DNA of 64,000 nt from positions 496,001 through 560,000 of the forward strand of contig NZ_BAAAYL010000001.1 in NCBI RefSeq assembly GCF_039536205.1, read 5' to 3'. The notes beneath the pieces were generated by a model. That model ran no database searches. It saw only the letters and a program-made list of their open reading frames with translations, and was not told where the DNA came from. Of the stretch, positions 27,410 to 37,294 are shown piece by piece (position 1 is the stretch's first letter; each line of letters begins with the position of its first letter). This DNA is from Streptomyces sannanensis (lineage in GTDB: Bacteria > Actinomycetota > Actinomycetes > Streptomycetales > Streptomycetaceae). A program made the position numbers and the translations under genes.

Positions 27410-27736
27410 ATGACGCTCGACACGGACCGCCCCGGCCCCCGTCCCGAACGCTTCATCGCGCCCGAGGTCCGTCAGCGCCTCGAGCACGAGCGCAACTCCC
27501 GGCTCGCCCAGCTCAGTGCGATCGAGGAGGCCGGGCCCGAGGCCGCCGACGACCTCATGAAGGCGCAGAAGACCTCCCTCAAGCGTGTGCTGAAGCAGAT
27601 CGACACCGCCTTCGAGCGTCTCCAGGACGGCAGCTACGGGACCTGTCAGGACTGTGCCAAGCCCATCCCGGTCGAACGGCTGGAGATCCTGCCGTACACG
27701 AGCTGCTGCGTCGGCTGTCAGCGGCGTACCGGCTGA
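27410..27736 (+). CDS. DksA/TraR-family zinc-finger protein (first of two)
   Basis: A 108-residue protein starting at ATG 27410 behind AAAGGAAC. Residues 15-75 form a helical hairpin with RLEHERNSRLAQLSAIEEAG and LKQIDTAFERLQDGSYG. A Cys4 zinc finger follows: CQDCAKPIPVERLEILPY and CCVGCQRR. The DxxDxA tip that DksA uses on RNA polymerase is not evident. Related actinobacterial proteins bind RNA polymerase and affect stringent-type control. The second gene of the same family starts 16 bases after its stop. Confidence 0.88.
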   Translation: MTLDTDRPGPRPERFIAPEVRQRLEHERNSRLAQLSAIEEAGPEAADDLMKAQKTSLKRVLKQIDTAFERLQDGSYGTCQDCAKPIPVERLEILPYTSCCVGCQRRTG

Positions 27737-27751
27737 CCGAAGGGTGAAGCC

Positions 27752-28060
27752 GTGAAGAATCAGGTCGTCGCCGCCAACAACGCGGGCCTGGCCCCCGAGG
27801 ACCTCGCCACACTGCGCGAGAGCCTGCATGAGCAGCGTCTCTTCCGCCTGGAGCAGCTTCGGACCGACGTCCACGTCCGGCCGACCGCCTCCGCCCGCAT
27901 GGTCCTCACCGATGTGGAAGCGGCCCTGGATCGGATGGACCAGGACCGGTACGGCAACTGCCATCTGTGCACGCGCCCCATCACCCTGCGGCGACTGAAG
28001 ATCGTGCCGCAGGCCCGCTACTGCACCCGCTGCCAGCAGGTCCGGGACGCGGGTCGGTGA
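27752..28060 (+). CDS. DksA/TraR-family zinc-finger protein (second of two)
   Basis: A 102-residue protein starting at GTG 27752, 16 bases after the first copy. It repeats the layout: helical part (EDLATLRESLHEQRLFRLEQ, VEAALDRMDQDRYGNC) and Cys4 finger CHLCTRPITLRRLKIVPQ with YCTRCQQ. It is only distantly alike to its neighbour, so the two have diverged or were acquired separately. They are surely cotranscribed and could form a pair of RNA-polymerase-binding factors. A strong terminator follows at 28096. Confidence 0.87.
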   Translation: MKNQVVAANNAGLAPEDLATLRESLHEQRLFRLEQLRTDVHVRPTASARMVLTDVEAALDRMDQDRYGNCHLCTRPITLRRLKIVPQARYCTRCQQVRDAGR

Positions 28061-28095
28061 CACGGTCGCGCGACGCGAACCCGGGATCAACAGCG

Positions 28096-28138
28096 AAAGC
28101 CCGCCGAGCCGGAGACGACCTCCGACTCGGCGGGCTTC
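28096..28138 (+). terminator. Strong hairpin after the DksA-like pair
   Basis: AAGCCCGCCGAG at 28097-28108 pairs with CTCGGCGGGCTT at 28126-28137, with an inner CGGAG/CTCCG pairing that lengthens the stem. It begins 36 bases after the second DksA-type stop. It is GC-rich without a U tail, as is usual for streptomycete terminators. Confidence 0.8.
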
Positions 28139-28328
28139 GTGACGTCCTCTTGTGGGATCGTGAACGCCGTCCTGCCGGCGCCGCTGCCGCTGATCCTGGC
28201 GGCCGGGCTGTACGTGGCGCTGCGTATCCGTCGGCAGGACCCCGAGCGGTACGCCTCGGCATCTCAGCACGCGCCCGCACCGCCGGCAGTGGGGGCGGCG
28301 GCCGGTCGCGCCGGCAGTCCCTGTCGGA

Positions 28329-29552
28329 TCACGCCCACAGCCCGGCGGGATCCCGCAGGATCCGACGGACCGTCAGCTCGGCGGCCCCCAGGAGGGGTCC
28401 ACGCCGGCCGAGCGAGGAGGCCCGCAGTGCGAGCGGATCCCATGGGCGGACCGTCACCCTGGCTGCGAGCTCCGACCGCATGGCCGGCAACAGCCAGTCC
28501 GCCAACTCCCCGTACGCTCCGCCGAGGACGAGCGCGGACGGGTCGAGCAGATCGACCGCGGACGTGAGTGCGATCCCGAGCGCCGCCCCGGCCCGTTCCA
28601 GCGCTGTGAGCGTGCGTCTGTCGTGTGCACGGGCAGCCTCGGTGAGGGCGGTGACCGGGTCGCGCCCGCCCGGCCGCAGTCCGGCGTCGCGGAGTACGGC
28701 TCGGACGCCGGCGAACTGCTCCAGGCAGCCGCGCGCGCCGCAGGGGCAGAGCGGCCCGTCGGGGTGCACGGGTACATGCCCGAGTTCGCCGGCGTAGCCG
28801 CGGGCCCCGCGGAACAACCGTCCGTCGATCACTATTGCCGCGCCGATGCCCGCCTCGGCGGAGACGTGCACCAGGGTTTCGTCGTCGGTCCCCGCCCACA
28901 GCTCGGCCAGGCCACCGAGGTTGGCCTCGTTCTCGATCTCCGGCCGCGGCGTGCCGGTCGGCCAGTGGTCGGCCAGTGCGACACCGTGCCAGCCGAGGTT
29001 CGGCGCGTGCTCGATCGTGCCGGAAGCCGGCCCCAGAACGCCGGGCACGGCCATGACGGTGCCGGCCGGGCGCAGCCCGAGGTCGCCGGCCGAGCGGGCG
29101 GCGGCCGTGGCGAGCGCGGCCAGGTCCGCGAAGACCTCCGCCGGTGAGCGGTCCCGGTTGTCCACCGGCACGGTCTCCAGGAGGCGGACCTCGCCGCTCA
29201 GGTCCACGACGCAGGCCCCGAGACGGGTGATCCCGATCTCCAGCCCGAGCCCCGCGGCTCCGTTCGGGTCAAGTGTCAGTGCGCGGCCCGGGCGGCCGAC
29301 TCTGCCGTGCGGCGCGCTCTCGCCCTCGACCAGAAGGCCCGCTCCGATCAGCTCGTCCGCCAGGCTGGAGACCGCGGCTCGGGTCAGTCCGGTGTGTCCG
29401 GCCACGTCGGCACGCGAAAGCGGGCTCCGTGCGGCGACGGTGGCGAGCACCAGCGCCAGGTTCTGGCGGCGCATCCCCTTCTGGGAGGCCGGCCCGACTG
29501 CCTCGGGCGAGCGCCGGCTCGGCAAGGTCTCGGATCCCTTTCCCATCGGCAT
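28329..29552 (-). CDS. ROK-family transcriptional repressor (XylR-like)
   Basis: A 407-residue repressor. Residues 25-80 hold a winged helix ([39 protein letters not shown]). The rest is a ROK sugar-kinase-like domain with [18 protein letters not shown], the [20 protein letters not shown] segment and the zinc site [15 protein letters not shown] repressors of this type release DNA on binding xylose or xylulose. It lies just downstream of xylB on the same strand and next to divergent xylA, so it is the probable xylose repressor. Start ATG 29552; an ATG at 29546 is also possible. Confidence 0.92.
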   Translation of the reverse strand: MPMGKGSETLPSRRSPEAVGPASQKGMRRQNLALVLATVAARSPLSRADVAGHTGLTRAAVSSLADELIGAGLLVEGESAPHGRVGRPGRALTLDPNGAAGLGLEIGITRLGACVVDLSGEVRLLETVPVDNRDRSPAEVFADLAALATAAARSAGDLGLRPAGTVMAVPGVLGPASGTIEHAPNLGWHGVALADHWPTGTPRPEIENEANLGGLAELWAGTDDETLVHVSAEAGIGAAIVIDGRLFRGARGYAGELGHVPVHPDGPLCPCGARGCLEQFAGVRAVLRDAGLRPGGRDPVTALTEAARAHDRRTLTALERAGAALGIALTSAVDLLDPSALVLGGAYGELADWLLPAMRSELAARVTVRPWDPLALRASSLGRRGPLLGAAELTVRRILRDPAGLWA

Positions 29553-29576
29553 GGTCGCGGCCCTCGGGCCCCGGCC

Positions 29577-31040
29577 TCAGCCGGACGTGACGGACCGCTG
29601 GAGAGCTCCGGCCCGCCGCAGCGTATCCGCGATCCGCTCCACGGTGTCCACGTCCCTGTCCAACGCTTCGAACAGCGGTCCCTCGGTGGTGCGCCAGCGG
29701 CGGGCCACCGCGTCGGCGGATTCCCCGGTGAGGAGTGCGGCCGCCTGGGCCGCGGTGCCGAGTGCGACCAGCTCCTGCGCCCGTGGCACCTGGACCGGCC
29801 GTCCGGACAGCCGCTGGACCGTCCGTGGCCAGGCACGTCCGCGGGCGCCGCCGCCGATGAGCAGCAACGGCCGCCGCGGGTCGTCGTCCACGCCACCGGC
29901 TCGCAGGACCTCACCCAGCGCGGTGAGCAGCGCGTGGGCCGCACCGTCGTAGGCGGCCTGGAGGAGCTGGCCCGGCGTTGTGTCGTGGCGCAGGCCGTGG
30001 ATGAGCCCGCTGGCGTCCGGCAGATCGGGCGTGCGCTCGCCGTCCAGGTAGGGCAGCACGACCGCGCTGCCGCCCGCCTCGACCGCTTCGCGGTCCCGTC
30101 CGAGCAGGGCCGCGATGCGGTCGACGGCGAGCGTGCAGTTGAGGGTGCAGGCGAGTGGGAGCCAGCCGTACAGCGCGTGGGCGAAGCCGCACACGGTGCC
30201 GGTCGTGTCCTGGGGCCGCCCGGCGGTCACCGCGTAGACGGTGCCGGAGGTGCCGAGGCTGAGCACCGGCTGGGCCGGCGCGCGGTCAGCGGCCGGGGCG
30301 GGCCCGAGTCCGAGGCCGATCGCGGCGGCCATGTTGTCGCCGGTTCCCGTCGCCACCGGCATTCCGGCGCGCAAGGGGCCGTCCGTGCGTACGAATCCTG
30401 CCCGGACACCTGGTTCCAGGACGGTGGGCAGCAGCGACATGTCGAGGCCGATGCGATCGAGGATTCCGGCGTCGTAGCCCGCCGGTGTCCACCAGCCGGT
30501 GCCGGAGGCGTCGCCGCGGTCGGTCACGGGCTCGCCGGTCAGACGCTCCGTCAGAAAGTCGTGCGGCAGGCGGACGGCGGCGGTGCGCTCGGCGGCGGCC
30601 GGTTCATGAGCGCGCAGCCAGGCCCATTTGGCGGCGGTGAAGGCGGCGGTCGGCACGCTGCCCGTGCGCCGGGCGATCTCCTGTGCGCCGTACGCGGCAG
30701 TGAGTTCGACGGCCTGCGGGGCGGAGCGGATGTCGTTCCAGAGCAGCGCGGGCCGTACGGGCCGCCCGGCCCTGTCCAGGGTGACCAGCCCGTGCTGCTG
30801 GCCGGCGACCGAGACGGCGGCTGCGCGGTCTGCCCAGCCGGTCCGCGCCACGGCCTCGCCGAGCGCCCTCCACCACTGCTCCGGGTCGCTCTCGCGTCCT
30901 GGTCCGCTGCTGACCGTGTGCGCCGCCCGGCCCTGACCGAGCACCGCACCGGTGTCCAGGTCGACGGCAAGGGCTTTGGTGGACTGCGTGGAGCTGTCCA
31001 CGCCGATCACGACACGGGGTCCGGACAAGGGTCCAACCAT
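29577..31040 (-). CDS. xylB: Xylulokinase
   Basis: A 487-residue FGGY-family kinase that phosphorylates D-xylulose at O5 with ATP. The N-terminal [19 protein letters not shown] is the phosphate-binding hairpin, [12 protein letters not shown] and [10 protein letters not shown] form the sugar site, and [27 protein letters not shown] and [13 protein letters not shown] are adenosine-site segments. ATG 31040 has GGGAG about ten bases upstream; ATG 31061 has no ribosome site. It is divergent from xylA and 24 bases upstream of the ROK gene, so xylB and the repressor gene probably share a transcript. Confidence 0.95.
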   Translation of the reverse strand: MVGPLSGPRVVIGVDSSTQSTKALAVDLDTGAVLGQGRAAHTVSSGPGRESDPEQWWRALGEAVARTGWADRAAAVSVAGQQHGLVTLDRAGRPVRPALLWNDIRSAPQAVELTAAYGAQEIARRTGSVPTAAFTAAKWAWLRAHEPAAAERTAAVRLPHDFLTERLTGEPVTDRGDASGTGWWTPAGYDAGILDRIGLDMSLLPTVLEPGVRAGFVRTDGPLRAGMPVATGTGDNMAAAIGLGLGPAPAADRAPAQPVLSLGTSGTVYAVTAGRPQDTTGTVCGFAHALYGWLPLACTLNCTLAVDRIAALLGRDREAVEAGGSAVVLPYLDGERTPDLPDASGLIHGLRHDTTPGQLLQAAYDGAAHALLTALGEVLRAGGVDDDPRRPLLLIGGGARGRAWPRTVQRLSGRPVQVPRAQELVALGTAAQAAALLTGESADAVARRWRTTEGPLFEALDRDVDTVERIADTLRRAGALQRSVTSG

Positions 31041-31094
31041 GCCTGTGTTCTCCCGACTCATGGGCGTCAGCTGACGTGGGGCTTCCCTCCGCGA

Positions 31095-31138
31095 CTCTCG
31101 CACCCTAATTTGTTTTCTGCCATGACTAATAGAGGGGG
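31095..31138. promoter_or_regulatory. Probable ROK operator/promoter between xylB and xylA
   Basis: The 102-base gap between divergent xylB and xylA contains an unusually AT-rich stretch, CCTAATTTGTTTTCTGCC followed by ATGACTAATAG. Loose inverted CTAAT and ACTAAT elements with a T-run resemble ROK/XylR operators. It lies directly upstream of the xylA ribosome site (GAGGGGGAG at 31132-31140). The assignment rests on position and base composition. Confidence 0.5.
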
Positions 31139-31142
31139 AGCC

Positions 31143-32321
31143 ATGTCCATGAGCATCGAGCCGCCCGACCCCACCCCCGCGCACAGGTTCACCTTCGGCC
31201 TGTGGACCGTCGGCTGGCAGGGCCGCGACCCCTTCGGCGACGCCACCCGCCCGGCCCTCGACCCGGTCGAGACCGTACGGCGGCTGGCCGAACTCGGCGC
31301 CTACGGCGTCACCTTCCACGACGACGACCTGATCCCCTTCGGTGCGAGCGACGCCGAACGCGAGCACGCGGTCAAGCGCTTCCGCGCCGCTCTGGACGCG
31401 AGCGGTCTGCGCGTGCCGATGGCCACCACCAACCTGTTCACCCACCCCGTCTTCAAGGACGGCGCGTTCACCGCCAACGACCGCGACGTGCGCCGCTACG
31501 CCCTGCGCAAGACCATCCGCAACATCGACCTGGCGGTGGAGCTGGGCGCGGCCGTCTACGTCGCCTGGGGCGGACGTGAGGGGGCCGAGTCGGGCGCGGC
31601 CAAGGACGTGCGCACCGCGCTCGACCGGCTCAAGGAGGCCTTCGACCTGCTCGGCGAGTACGTCGAGACCCAGGGCTACGACCTGCGCTTCGCCATCGAG
31701 CCCAAGCCCAACGAGCCGCGCGGCGACATCCTGCTGCCCACGGTGGGTCACGCCTTGGCGTTCATCGGCGAGTTGGAGCACCCGGATCGCGTCGGCCTCA
31801 ACCCGGAGGTCGGCCACGAGCAGATGGCCGGGCTCAACTTCCCCCATGGCATCGCCCAGGCGTTGTGGCACGGCAAGCTGTTCCACATCGACCTCAACGG
31901 CCAGTCCGGCATCAAGTACGACCAGGACCTCCGCTTCGGCGCGGGCGATGTGCGCCAGGCCTTCTGGCTGGTCGACCTGCTGGAGTCGGCCGGTTACGAC
32001 GGCCCGCGCCACTTCGACTTCAAGCCACCGCGCACTGAGGACTTCAACGGTGTCTGGGCCTCGGCGGCGGCCTGTATGCGCAACTACCTGCTGCTCGCCG
32101 AGCGTGCCCGCGCCTTCCGCGCCGACCCCGACGTCCAGGCCGCCCTGGCCGCCTCCCGCCTGCCCGAACTCGCCGTCCCGACCGCCGAGGACGGCCTCGC
32201 CGGACTCCTGACCGACCGGACCGCATTCGAGGAGTTCGACGCCGACACCGCCGCCCGGCGCGGCATGGCCTTCGAGCAGCTGGACCAGCTGGCCATGGAG
32301 CACCTGCTCGGCGCGCGCTGA
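31143..32321 (+). CDS. xylA: Xylose isomerase
   Basis: A 392-residue class I xylose isomerase converting D-xylose to D-xylulose. It shows [21 protein letters not shown], the catalytic His in [13 protein letters not shown], the metal ligands in [16 protein letters not shown] and [14 protein letters not shown] and [19 protein letters not shown]. Length and motifs match the well-known Streptomyces glucose isomerases. ATG 31143 follows GAGGGGGAG. It is divergent from xylB, with a likely shared ROK operator. Confidence 0.97.
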   Translation: MSMSIEPPDPTPAHRFTFGLWTVGWQGRDPFGDATRPALDPVETVRRLAELGAYGVTFHDDDLIPFGASDAEREHAVKRFRAALDASGLRVPMATTNLFTHPVFKDGAFTANDRDVRRYALRKTIRNIDLAVELGAAVYVAWGGREGAESGAAKDVRTALDRLKEAFDLLGEYVETQGYDLRFAIEPKPNEPRGDILLPTVGHALAFIGELEHPDRVGLNPEVGHEQMAGLNFPHGIAQALWHGKLFHIDLNGQSGIKYDQDLRFGAGDVRQAFWLVDLLESAGYDGPRHFDFKPPRTEDFNGVWASAAACMRNYLLLAERARAFRADPDVQAALAASRLPELAVPTAEDGLAGLLTDRTAFEEFDADTAARRGMAFEQLDQLAMEHLLGAR

Positions 32322-32470
32322 GAGGATCCGCGGACCGCCGGTGTCAGGGGTCGGCTCGGCGGATCGGCTCCTGGTACTGCCGCGCCGCGGCGCCGCCTCG
32401 CGGGTTTCGGCGGCCCCGACCTGCGTCACGAGCTCCACGGCCCAGTGCGACGGACCCGCCGGGCTCGCGT

Positions 32471-34282
32471 TCAGTGCAGGTCGGCCCGCGCGGGGGTGTC
32501 GTCGAGGAAGCCGCCCGACTGGTGCTGCCACAGCTTCGCGTAGGCGCCGCCCGACACGAGCAGCTCCTGGTGCGTGCCCTGCTCGACGATCCGCCCGCGG
32601 TCGAGGACGACCAGCCGGTCCATGGTGGCGACCGTGCTCAGCCGGTGCGCCACGACGAGCGCCGTACGCCCCTCCATAAGCCGCCACAGCGCCTCCTGGA
32701 CGAGGATCTCGCTCTCCGAGTCCAGGGCGCTGGTCGCCTCGTCGAGCAGCAGGATCGGCGCGTCGCGCAGGATCGCCCTGGCGAGGGCGACCCGCTGGCG
32801 TTGCCCGCCGGACAGCTTGACACCGCGCTCGCCCACCATGGTGTCGAATCCGTCCGGCAGCGCGTCGGCGAACTCCGTCACGTGCGCAGCCTCGGCCGCG
32901 CGGCGGAGGTCGGCGTCGGTGGCGTCCGGCCGGGCGAACGCGATGTTGTCCCGCAGGGTGCGGTGGAACATCGCCGGGTCCTGCGGCACGTAGGCAATCA
33001 GGCTGCGCAGATCGGCCTGGCGCAGCCTGCTGATGTCCTGACCCCCGATCAGGATCCGGCCTGCGTCGATGTCCGTCATCCGCAGCAGCAGCCGGGTGAG
33101 CGTGGTCTTGCCGCCGCCGGACCGGCCGACGAGACCGATCTTCGCTCCACTGGGCACGGCCAGGTCGAGGCCTTCGAAGAGCGGCTCCGCGCCCGCGTGG
33201 GCGAAGGTCACCTGCTCGAAGCGGACGTCGGCGGCCCGGGACAGCAGCGGCTCCGGCGACGCCGGGTCGAGCACGGTCGGCGGCTTCAGCAGCAGCTCGG
33301 TGAACTGCGCGGCCTCCGTCATCGAACTCTCCAGACGGCGGTAGATCTGGTTGAACTCGAACATGATCCGCGTCGCGTTGGTGTAGTACGTGAAGGCGAC
33401 CACAACCGCCTCCACGCCGTGCCTGCCCCCGCCCAGCGCGACCGCGAGCAGCAGGCCCAGCGCGTTGGTCAGCACGGACATCGGCGCGACCAGCGTGTCG
33501 ATGCGCAGGTTGCCGTAGTCCCACGACCGCAGCGTGAGCCGCCGCGACACCGCGACGCGGGACCGGTGCTCGGCGGCCTCGCGTTCCTCGGCTGCGAACG
33601 CCCGGACCGTGTCCATGTTCATCAGGCTGTCGGCGACATGGCCCGACACCCGGGCGAACGCCTCCTCGCGCTGGCCGACGAGCGCCTGGCGGCGGCGGAT
33701 GAGGGGCACCACGCACAGCGCCGTCAGAGCGATCATCGCCAGGAGCCCGACGACGAGCAGCGGTTCGTAGCGCCAGAGGACCACCGACCCGAACACCAGC
33801 GGCACGAATCTGCCCACGACCGAGAACGTCAGCGTGTCGACGAACTCCTCGAAGCGGGAGGCGAAGCTCAGGACCCGCTTGGTCAGCGACCCGGCGAAGT
33901 TGTCGTGGAAGAACGCGGCGTCCTTGGCGAACAGTTCGTCCATCCCGATCACGTACAGGTGCTCGATGCCGAGGGCATCGAGGCGGTTCAGGCAGTGCAG
34001 GCCGATGCGCCACAGCGTCTCCGCGAGCAGCAGAACGCCGGCGAAGCCGAGGACGTAGGGCAGCGTCGAGCCGATGGCGGGACCGGCGTCGTCGGCGATT
34101 CGGCCGACGAGCTTCGCGACGAGCAGCGGCGCGATGTAGTTGATGCCGATGTTGCCCAGCGCCGGCAACAGCATCGCGGGCACCGTCAGCCACCGGAGCC
34201 GGGCCAACTCCCGTCCGTAGTGACGAAGTGCGAGGAGCACCGGGCCCCTGCCCGGCGCTTCGCGCGATTCAGGAGATCCCAT
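32471..34282 (-). CDS. ABC transporter with fused membrane and ATPase domains
   Basis: About 603 residues. Residues 1-320 hold six transmembrane helices (ABC exporter fold, starting LRWLTVPAMLLPALGNIGIN). The ATPase domain has Walker A GRSGGGKTT, signature LSGGQRQRVALARAI, Walker B ILLLDEATSALD and the His switch VVAHRLSTV. This is a half-transporter that should dimerise to export lipids, peptides or drugs. ATG 34282 is preceded by AGGG; open sequence further upstream lacks similarity. No partner half-transporter is adjacent. It is divergent from the acyltransferase gene at 34738. Confidence 0.92.
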   Translation of the reverse strand: MGSPESREAPGRGPVLLALRHYGRELARLRWLTVPAMLLPALGNIGINYIAPLLVAKLVGRIADDAGPAIGSTLPYVLGFAGVLLLAETLWRIGLHCLNRLDALGIEHLYVIGMDELFAKDAAFFHDNFAGSLTKRVLSFASRFEEFVDTLTFSVVGRFVPLVFGSVVLWRYEPLLVVGLLAMIALTALCVVPLIRRRQALVGQREEAFARVSGHVADSLMNMDTVRAFAAEEREAAEHRSRVAVSRRLTLRSWDYGNLRIDTLVAPMSVLTNALGLLLAVALGGGRHGVEAVVVAFTYYTNATRIMFEFNQIYRRLESSMTEAAQFTELLLKPPTVLDPASPEPLLSRAADVRFEQVTFAHAGAEPLFEGLDLAVPSGAKIGLVGRSGGGKTTLTRLLLRMTDIDAGRILIGGQDISRLRQADLRSLIAYVPQDPAMFHRTLRDNIAFARPDATDADLRRAAEAAHVTEFADALPDGFDTMVGERGVKLSGGQRQRVALARAILRDAPILLLDEATSALDSESEILVQEALWRLMEGRTALVVAHRLSTVATMDRLVVLDRGRIVEQGTHQELLVSGGAYAKLWQHQSGGFLDDTPARADLH

Positions 34283-34737
34283 CCCAACCCTGTGTGGTCG
34301 TGCGTACGAGTACGGGGAGGCAGGAACTGCAGTGTCCCGCGACAGCGCCCGCGGAGTCCATGTCTTTTCCTCAGCCGACAACCTCGCACACAGGTACGAC
34401 CCTGCCCTCTGTCGAGTCGGGATCCATGCGGGCCGGAACCAGGCCGACGTCGCCGCCACGCGTCGGAGTCGCCGAGCCGATACCGCCGCAGCACACCCAC
34501 CGAAACCACGGGCCACCCGAACTCCAGCTCTTCCATTGCGGCACAAGCCTTGACAACTTGCATGCTGTCCCGCGACGTTTGGGCAACGCAGAGCGGCAGG
34601 ACGCGCACAGCGTGTCAGGGGGGAGCGGGGAGCTATCGCCATGCGATCCTTGAGCAACGGAGTACACCGTGCCTTACCAACCGGTACCGCGACCGGTACG
34701 TCCCTCGTGAAACCGGCGGAAAGGCGGTCGGCCTGAG
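34283..34737. other. Gap between divergent ABC transporter and acyltransferase genes
   Basis: About 455 bases with no frame that I can support as coding. A TTGACA box occurs at 34552-34557 pointing towards the acyltransferase gene, but no convincing -10 box sits 16-18 bases after it. The base composition is slightly lower in GC around 34520-34590, which fits a promoter area. Confidence 0.35.
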
Positions 34738-35853
34738 ATGGACATCACGGTCCACAGACCCGACCAGCTGAGCGCATCAATTCGTCGGGCCTGGCACCGG
34801 GCGATGGACGAGTCGCCGGAATACGCAAACCCTTTCCTGGCACCGGAGTTCGCGATCGGCATCGGCCAGTACCGCAGTCGGGCGCGGGTCGCGGTCCTGC
34901 GTGAGAACGGGGAGCCCGTCGGCTTCTTCCCGTACGAGCGCAACTCCTTCGGTGTCGGCCGGGCCATCGGTCTCGGGCTCTCCGACTGCCAGGCCCTCGT
35001 GCACCGCCCCGGGATCACCTGGGACACGCAGGAACTAATGCGGGCCTGCGGGCTGTCCATCTTCGAGTTCGACCACCTCGTCGAGGAGCAGAAGCCGTTC
35101 GGCAGCTACGTCACGGGGACGTTCGCGTCACCGGTGCTCGACCTGGAGTGCGTTGACAGCGGCTACGCGGAGTGGCTGCGCGGCACGTACCCGGGGCTGG
35201 CCAAGACGACGCTGAAGAAGGAACGCCGCCTGGGGCGCGACCTGGGCGAGATGCGGTTCGTCTTCGACGAGCGCGACCCGCGGATGCTGCGCAGGCTCAT
35301 GCAGTGGAAGTCCGCCCAGTACCGCCGGACGGGGCGGATGGACCGGTTCGCGCGGCCGTGGATCGTCGACCTGGTGAACCATCTGTCCCAGGTCCGCGAC
35401 GAGCACTTCACCGGGGTGCTGTCGGTGCTGTACGCCGGCGACCGGCCGGTGGCCGCACACTTCGGACCGAGATCGCGCACGGTGTTCGCGGCCTGGTTCA
35501 CCGCGTACGACCCCGAGTTCCGCTACTACTCGCCCGGGCTGATCATGCACCTTCGGATGGCCGAGGCGGCGGGCCGGCACGGCGTGCGGCTCATGGATCT
35601 GGGACGCGGCGACAAGGAATACAAGGACTGGCTCAAGACCCGCGAGCTGCGGGTGGGTGAAGGGTTCGCGACCCGCCCCCACCCGGTGGCGACGGCGCAC
35701 CGGCTGTGGCGCAGACCGGTGCGCGGCCTGCGGAACACGGTCCTGGCCCATCCCGCGCTGCGCGAACAGGCCGACCGGCTGCTGAAGACGGTCGGCACGC
35801 TGCGCACGTCGGGTCCGGTGGACTCCGGCAGGGCGGGACCCCGCGCACGCTGA
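34738..35853 (+). CDS. GNAT/BioF2-type acyltransferase (CelD/BcsL-like)
   Basis: A 371-residue protein of the BioF2/Acetyltransf_6 type (FemX-like GNAT pair). Typical segments are YANPFLAPEFAIGIGQ, LRENGEPVGFFPYERN, LGLSDCQALVH, the KTTLKKERRL helix, MQWKSAQYRRTGRMDRFA and DPEFRYYSPGLIMHLRMAEAA with MDLGRGDKEYKDWL near the end. Such enzymes move acyl or aminoacyl groups to polysaccharide precursors. The downstream gene (aminotransferase, 196 bases later) fits a sugar-modification pair. The acceptor is unknown. Confidence 0.85.
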   Translation: MDITVHRPDQLSASIRRAWHRAMDESPEYANPFLAPEFAIGIGQYRSRARVAVLRENGEPVGFFPYERNSFGVGRAIGLGLSDCQALVHRPGITWDTQELMRACGLSIFEFDHLVEEQKPFGSYVTGTFASPVLDLECVDSGYAEWLRGTYPGLAKTTLKKERRLGRDLGEMRFVFDERDPRMLRRLMQWKSAQYRRTGRMDRFARPWIVDLVNHLSQVRDEHFTGVLSVLYAGDRPVAAHFGPRSRTVFAAWFTAYDPEFRYYSPGLIMHLRMAEAAGRHGVRLMDLGRGDKEYKDWLKTRELRVGEGFATRPHPVATAHRLWRRPVRGLRNTVLAHPALREQADRLLKTVGTLRTSGPVDSGRAGPRAR

Positions 35854-36049
35854 ACAGGCTTCCCCACTCCCGGCCTTCGCACCGCGTCCCCGTCGCCCCC
35901 ACCGCTGACGCAGCCTCCTCCCCACCCCACGGCGGGCGGCGCGACGGCGAGGGCCCGCCCTGCCGGAAGCCCGGTCTGCCCTGGTCGACGCTCGCGAGAG
36001 CGCACTGTGTATGTGTCCCTCGGACGACTTCTGGACGGAAGGGATGACG

Positions 36050-37294
36050 ATGCCGTACGGGTCACGGCTCGCCGCGACGATGGCGCGGCGGCTCGGACGC
36101 GAATGTGTCTACACGCCCTCGGCACGGCTGGCCCTGTACCTTGCGCTGCGGCGCTGGTGCCGGCCGGGCGCACGGGTGCTGATGTCGCCGGTGAACGACG
36201 ACGTGATCCTCTTCGTGGTGCTCGCGGCCGGGCTGCGCCCGGTTCAGGCCCCGGTGTCCCCGTGGGACGGCAACATCGACCCGGCCGCCGTACCGGACTC
36301 CACCTGGCGGAGCGTGGACGCCGTCCTGACCACGAACCTGTACGGGATGCCGGACCGGATCGTGGAACTGCGCAATCGGTGCGAGAAGTTGGGGATACCC
36401 CTGTTCGAGGACGCGGCGCACGCGATCGGCACACACGTGGACGGGCAGCCGATCGGGACGTTCGGGAAGGCGGCTGCGTTCAGCCTGTCCAAGCACGCGG
36501 CGGCGATGGCCGGCGGTTTCCTCGCTGTCGAGGACGCGCGCACCCGCCGGGAGTTGGAGCTGCTGCGCGACGATCTCCTGGTGCCGCGCCGCCTCCAGGA
36601 CGACCTGGCCACAACGCTGCGGCCGCTGGCGCGTTCAGCCGTACGCACCCTCCACCTGGTCCGTCCTGTGTGGCGGACGATGCAACGCCTCGGGATGCTC
36701 GAACGCGACGACTACCGCATGGCCCTGCACGCGCCGCGGCTTGCCCTCTGCGGGCGCGAGGCGCCGAACCTGGCAGCGTACGAGCCGTGGGTGCGCGTCG
36801 ACCTGCACGGCTTCCGGTCGCGCCACGGGGCCCTGGTCCGCGGGCAGTTGGAGCTGCGGATGGCCCGGCTCGACGGCGACCTCACCCGGCGCAGGGCCGG
36901 TGTCTCGCTGCTCTCGGGTACCGCCTGGGCATCCCCGGCGCTCCGCGACCCGACGGCACACGACGGACCTCTCCCCCTCTTCCGGGTTCCGCTCCTGGTC
37001 CACGACCGCGACACCCTCGTAGATCGTCTGGTGAGACACGGCGTGGTCGCCGGGTACGTCTACGACCCCCCGCTCGACGACTACGCGGGCGCGGAGTTCG
37101 TCGAACCGTCCCCCGACCCGTCGGCCGCCCGCTGGTTCGCCTCACACGTGCTTCCGGCCGATCCACTCCTGGCCCGCAAGATCGCCAACGCCCTGACGAG
37201 AGAACAGGCGAAAACCTCCCATGACTCATTCCTGATCCCCGTCCCGGACACCACGCCACCGACATCCCCGGGTCCGCTGAGACCGATCGCGTAG
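36050..37294 (+). CDS. DegT/DnrJ/EryC1/StrS-type PLP enzyme
   Basis: About 414 residues, in the sugar aminotransferase family that works on NDP-keto sugars. The N-terminus YTPSARLALYLALRRWCRPG and MSPVNDDVILFVVLAAGLRP resemble the PLP cleft, FEDAAHAIGTHVDGQPIG carries the Asp that contacts the PLP ring, and AAFSLSKHAAAMAGGFLAV places Lys at the aldimine position. ATG 36050 has GGAAGGG six bases upstream; ATG 36044 is also in frame. The C-terminal 100 residues are long and Pro-rich. With the acyltransferase upstream it suggests synthesis of an N-acyl amino sugar, an inference. Confidence 0.85.
   Translation: MPYGSRLAATMARRLGRECVYTPSARLALYLALRRWCRPGARVLMSPVNDDVILFVVLAAGLRPVQAPVSPWDGNIDPAAVPDSTWRSVDAVLTTNLYGMPDRIVELRNRCEKLGIPLFEDAAHAIGTHVDGQPIGTFGKAAAFSLSKHAAAMAGGFLAVEDARTRRELELLRDDLLVPRRLQDDLATTLRPLARSAVRTLHLVRPVWRTMQRLGMLERDDYRMALHAPRLALCGREAPNLAAYEPWVRVDLHGFRSRHGALVRGQLELRMARLDGDLTRRRAGVSLLSGTAWASPALRDPTAHDGPLPLFRVPLLVHDRDTLVDRLVRHGVVAGYVYDPPLDDYAGAEFVEPSPDPSAARWFASHVLPADPLLARKIANALTREQAKTSHDSFLIPVPDTTPPTSPGPLRPIA

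Noticed and set aside
28139..28330. A possible small membrane protein (VNAVLPAPLPLILAAGLYVA) after the DksA-like terminator.
   Set aside because: It starts inside the terminator area, has no ribosome site and the frame runs antisense through the ROK gene without a natural end.
29577..34193. A very long minus-strand open frame of more than 1500 codons.
   Set aside because: Only its last 487 codons are xylB; the rest lies across xylA and the ABC gene in the wrong frame.
34371..34667. A minus-strand frame in the gap upstream of the acyltransferase gene.
   Set aside because: Cys/Trp/Gly-rich random composition and no ribosome site.
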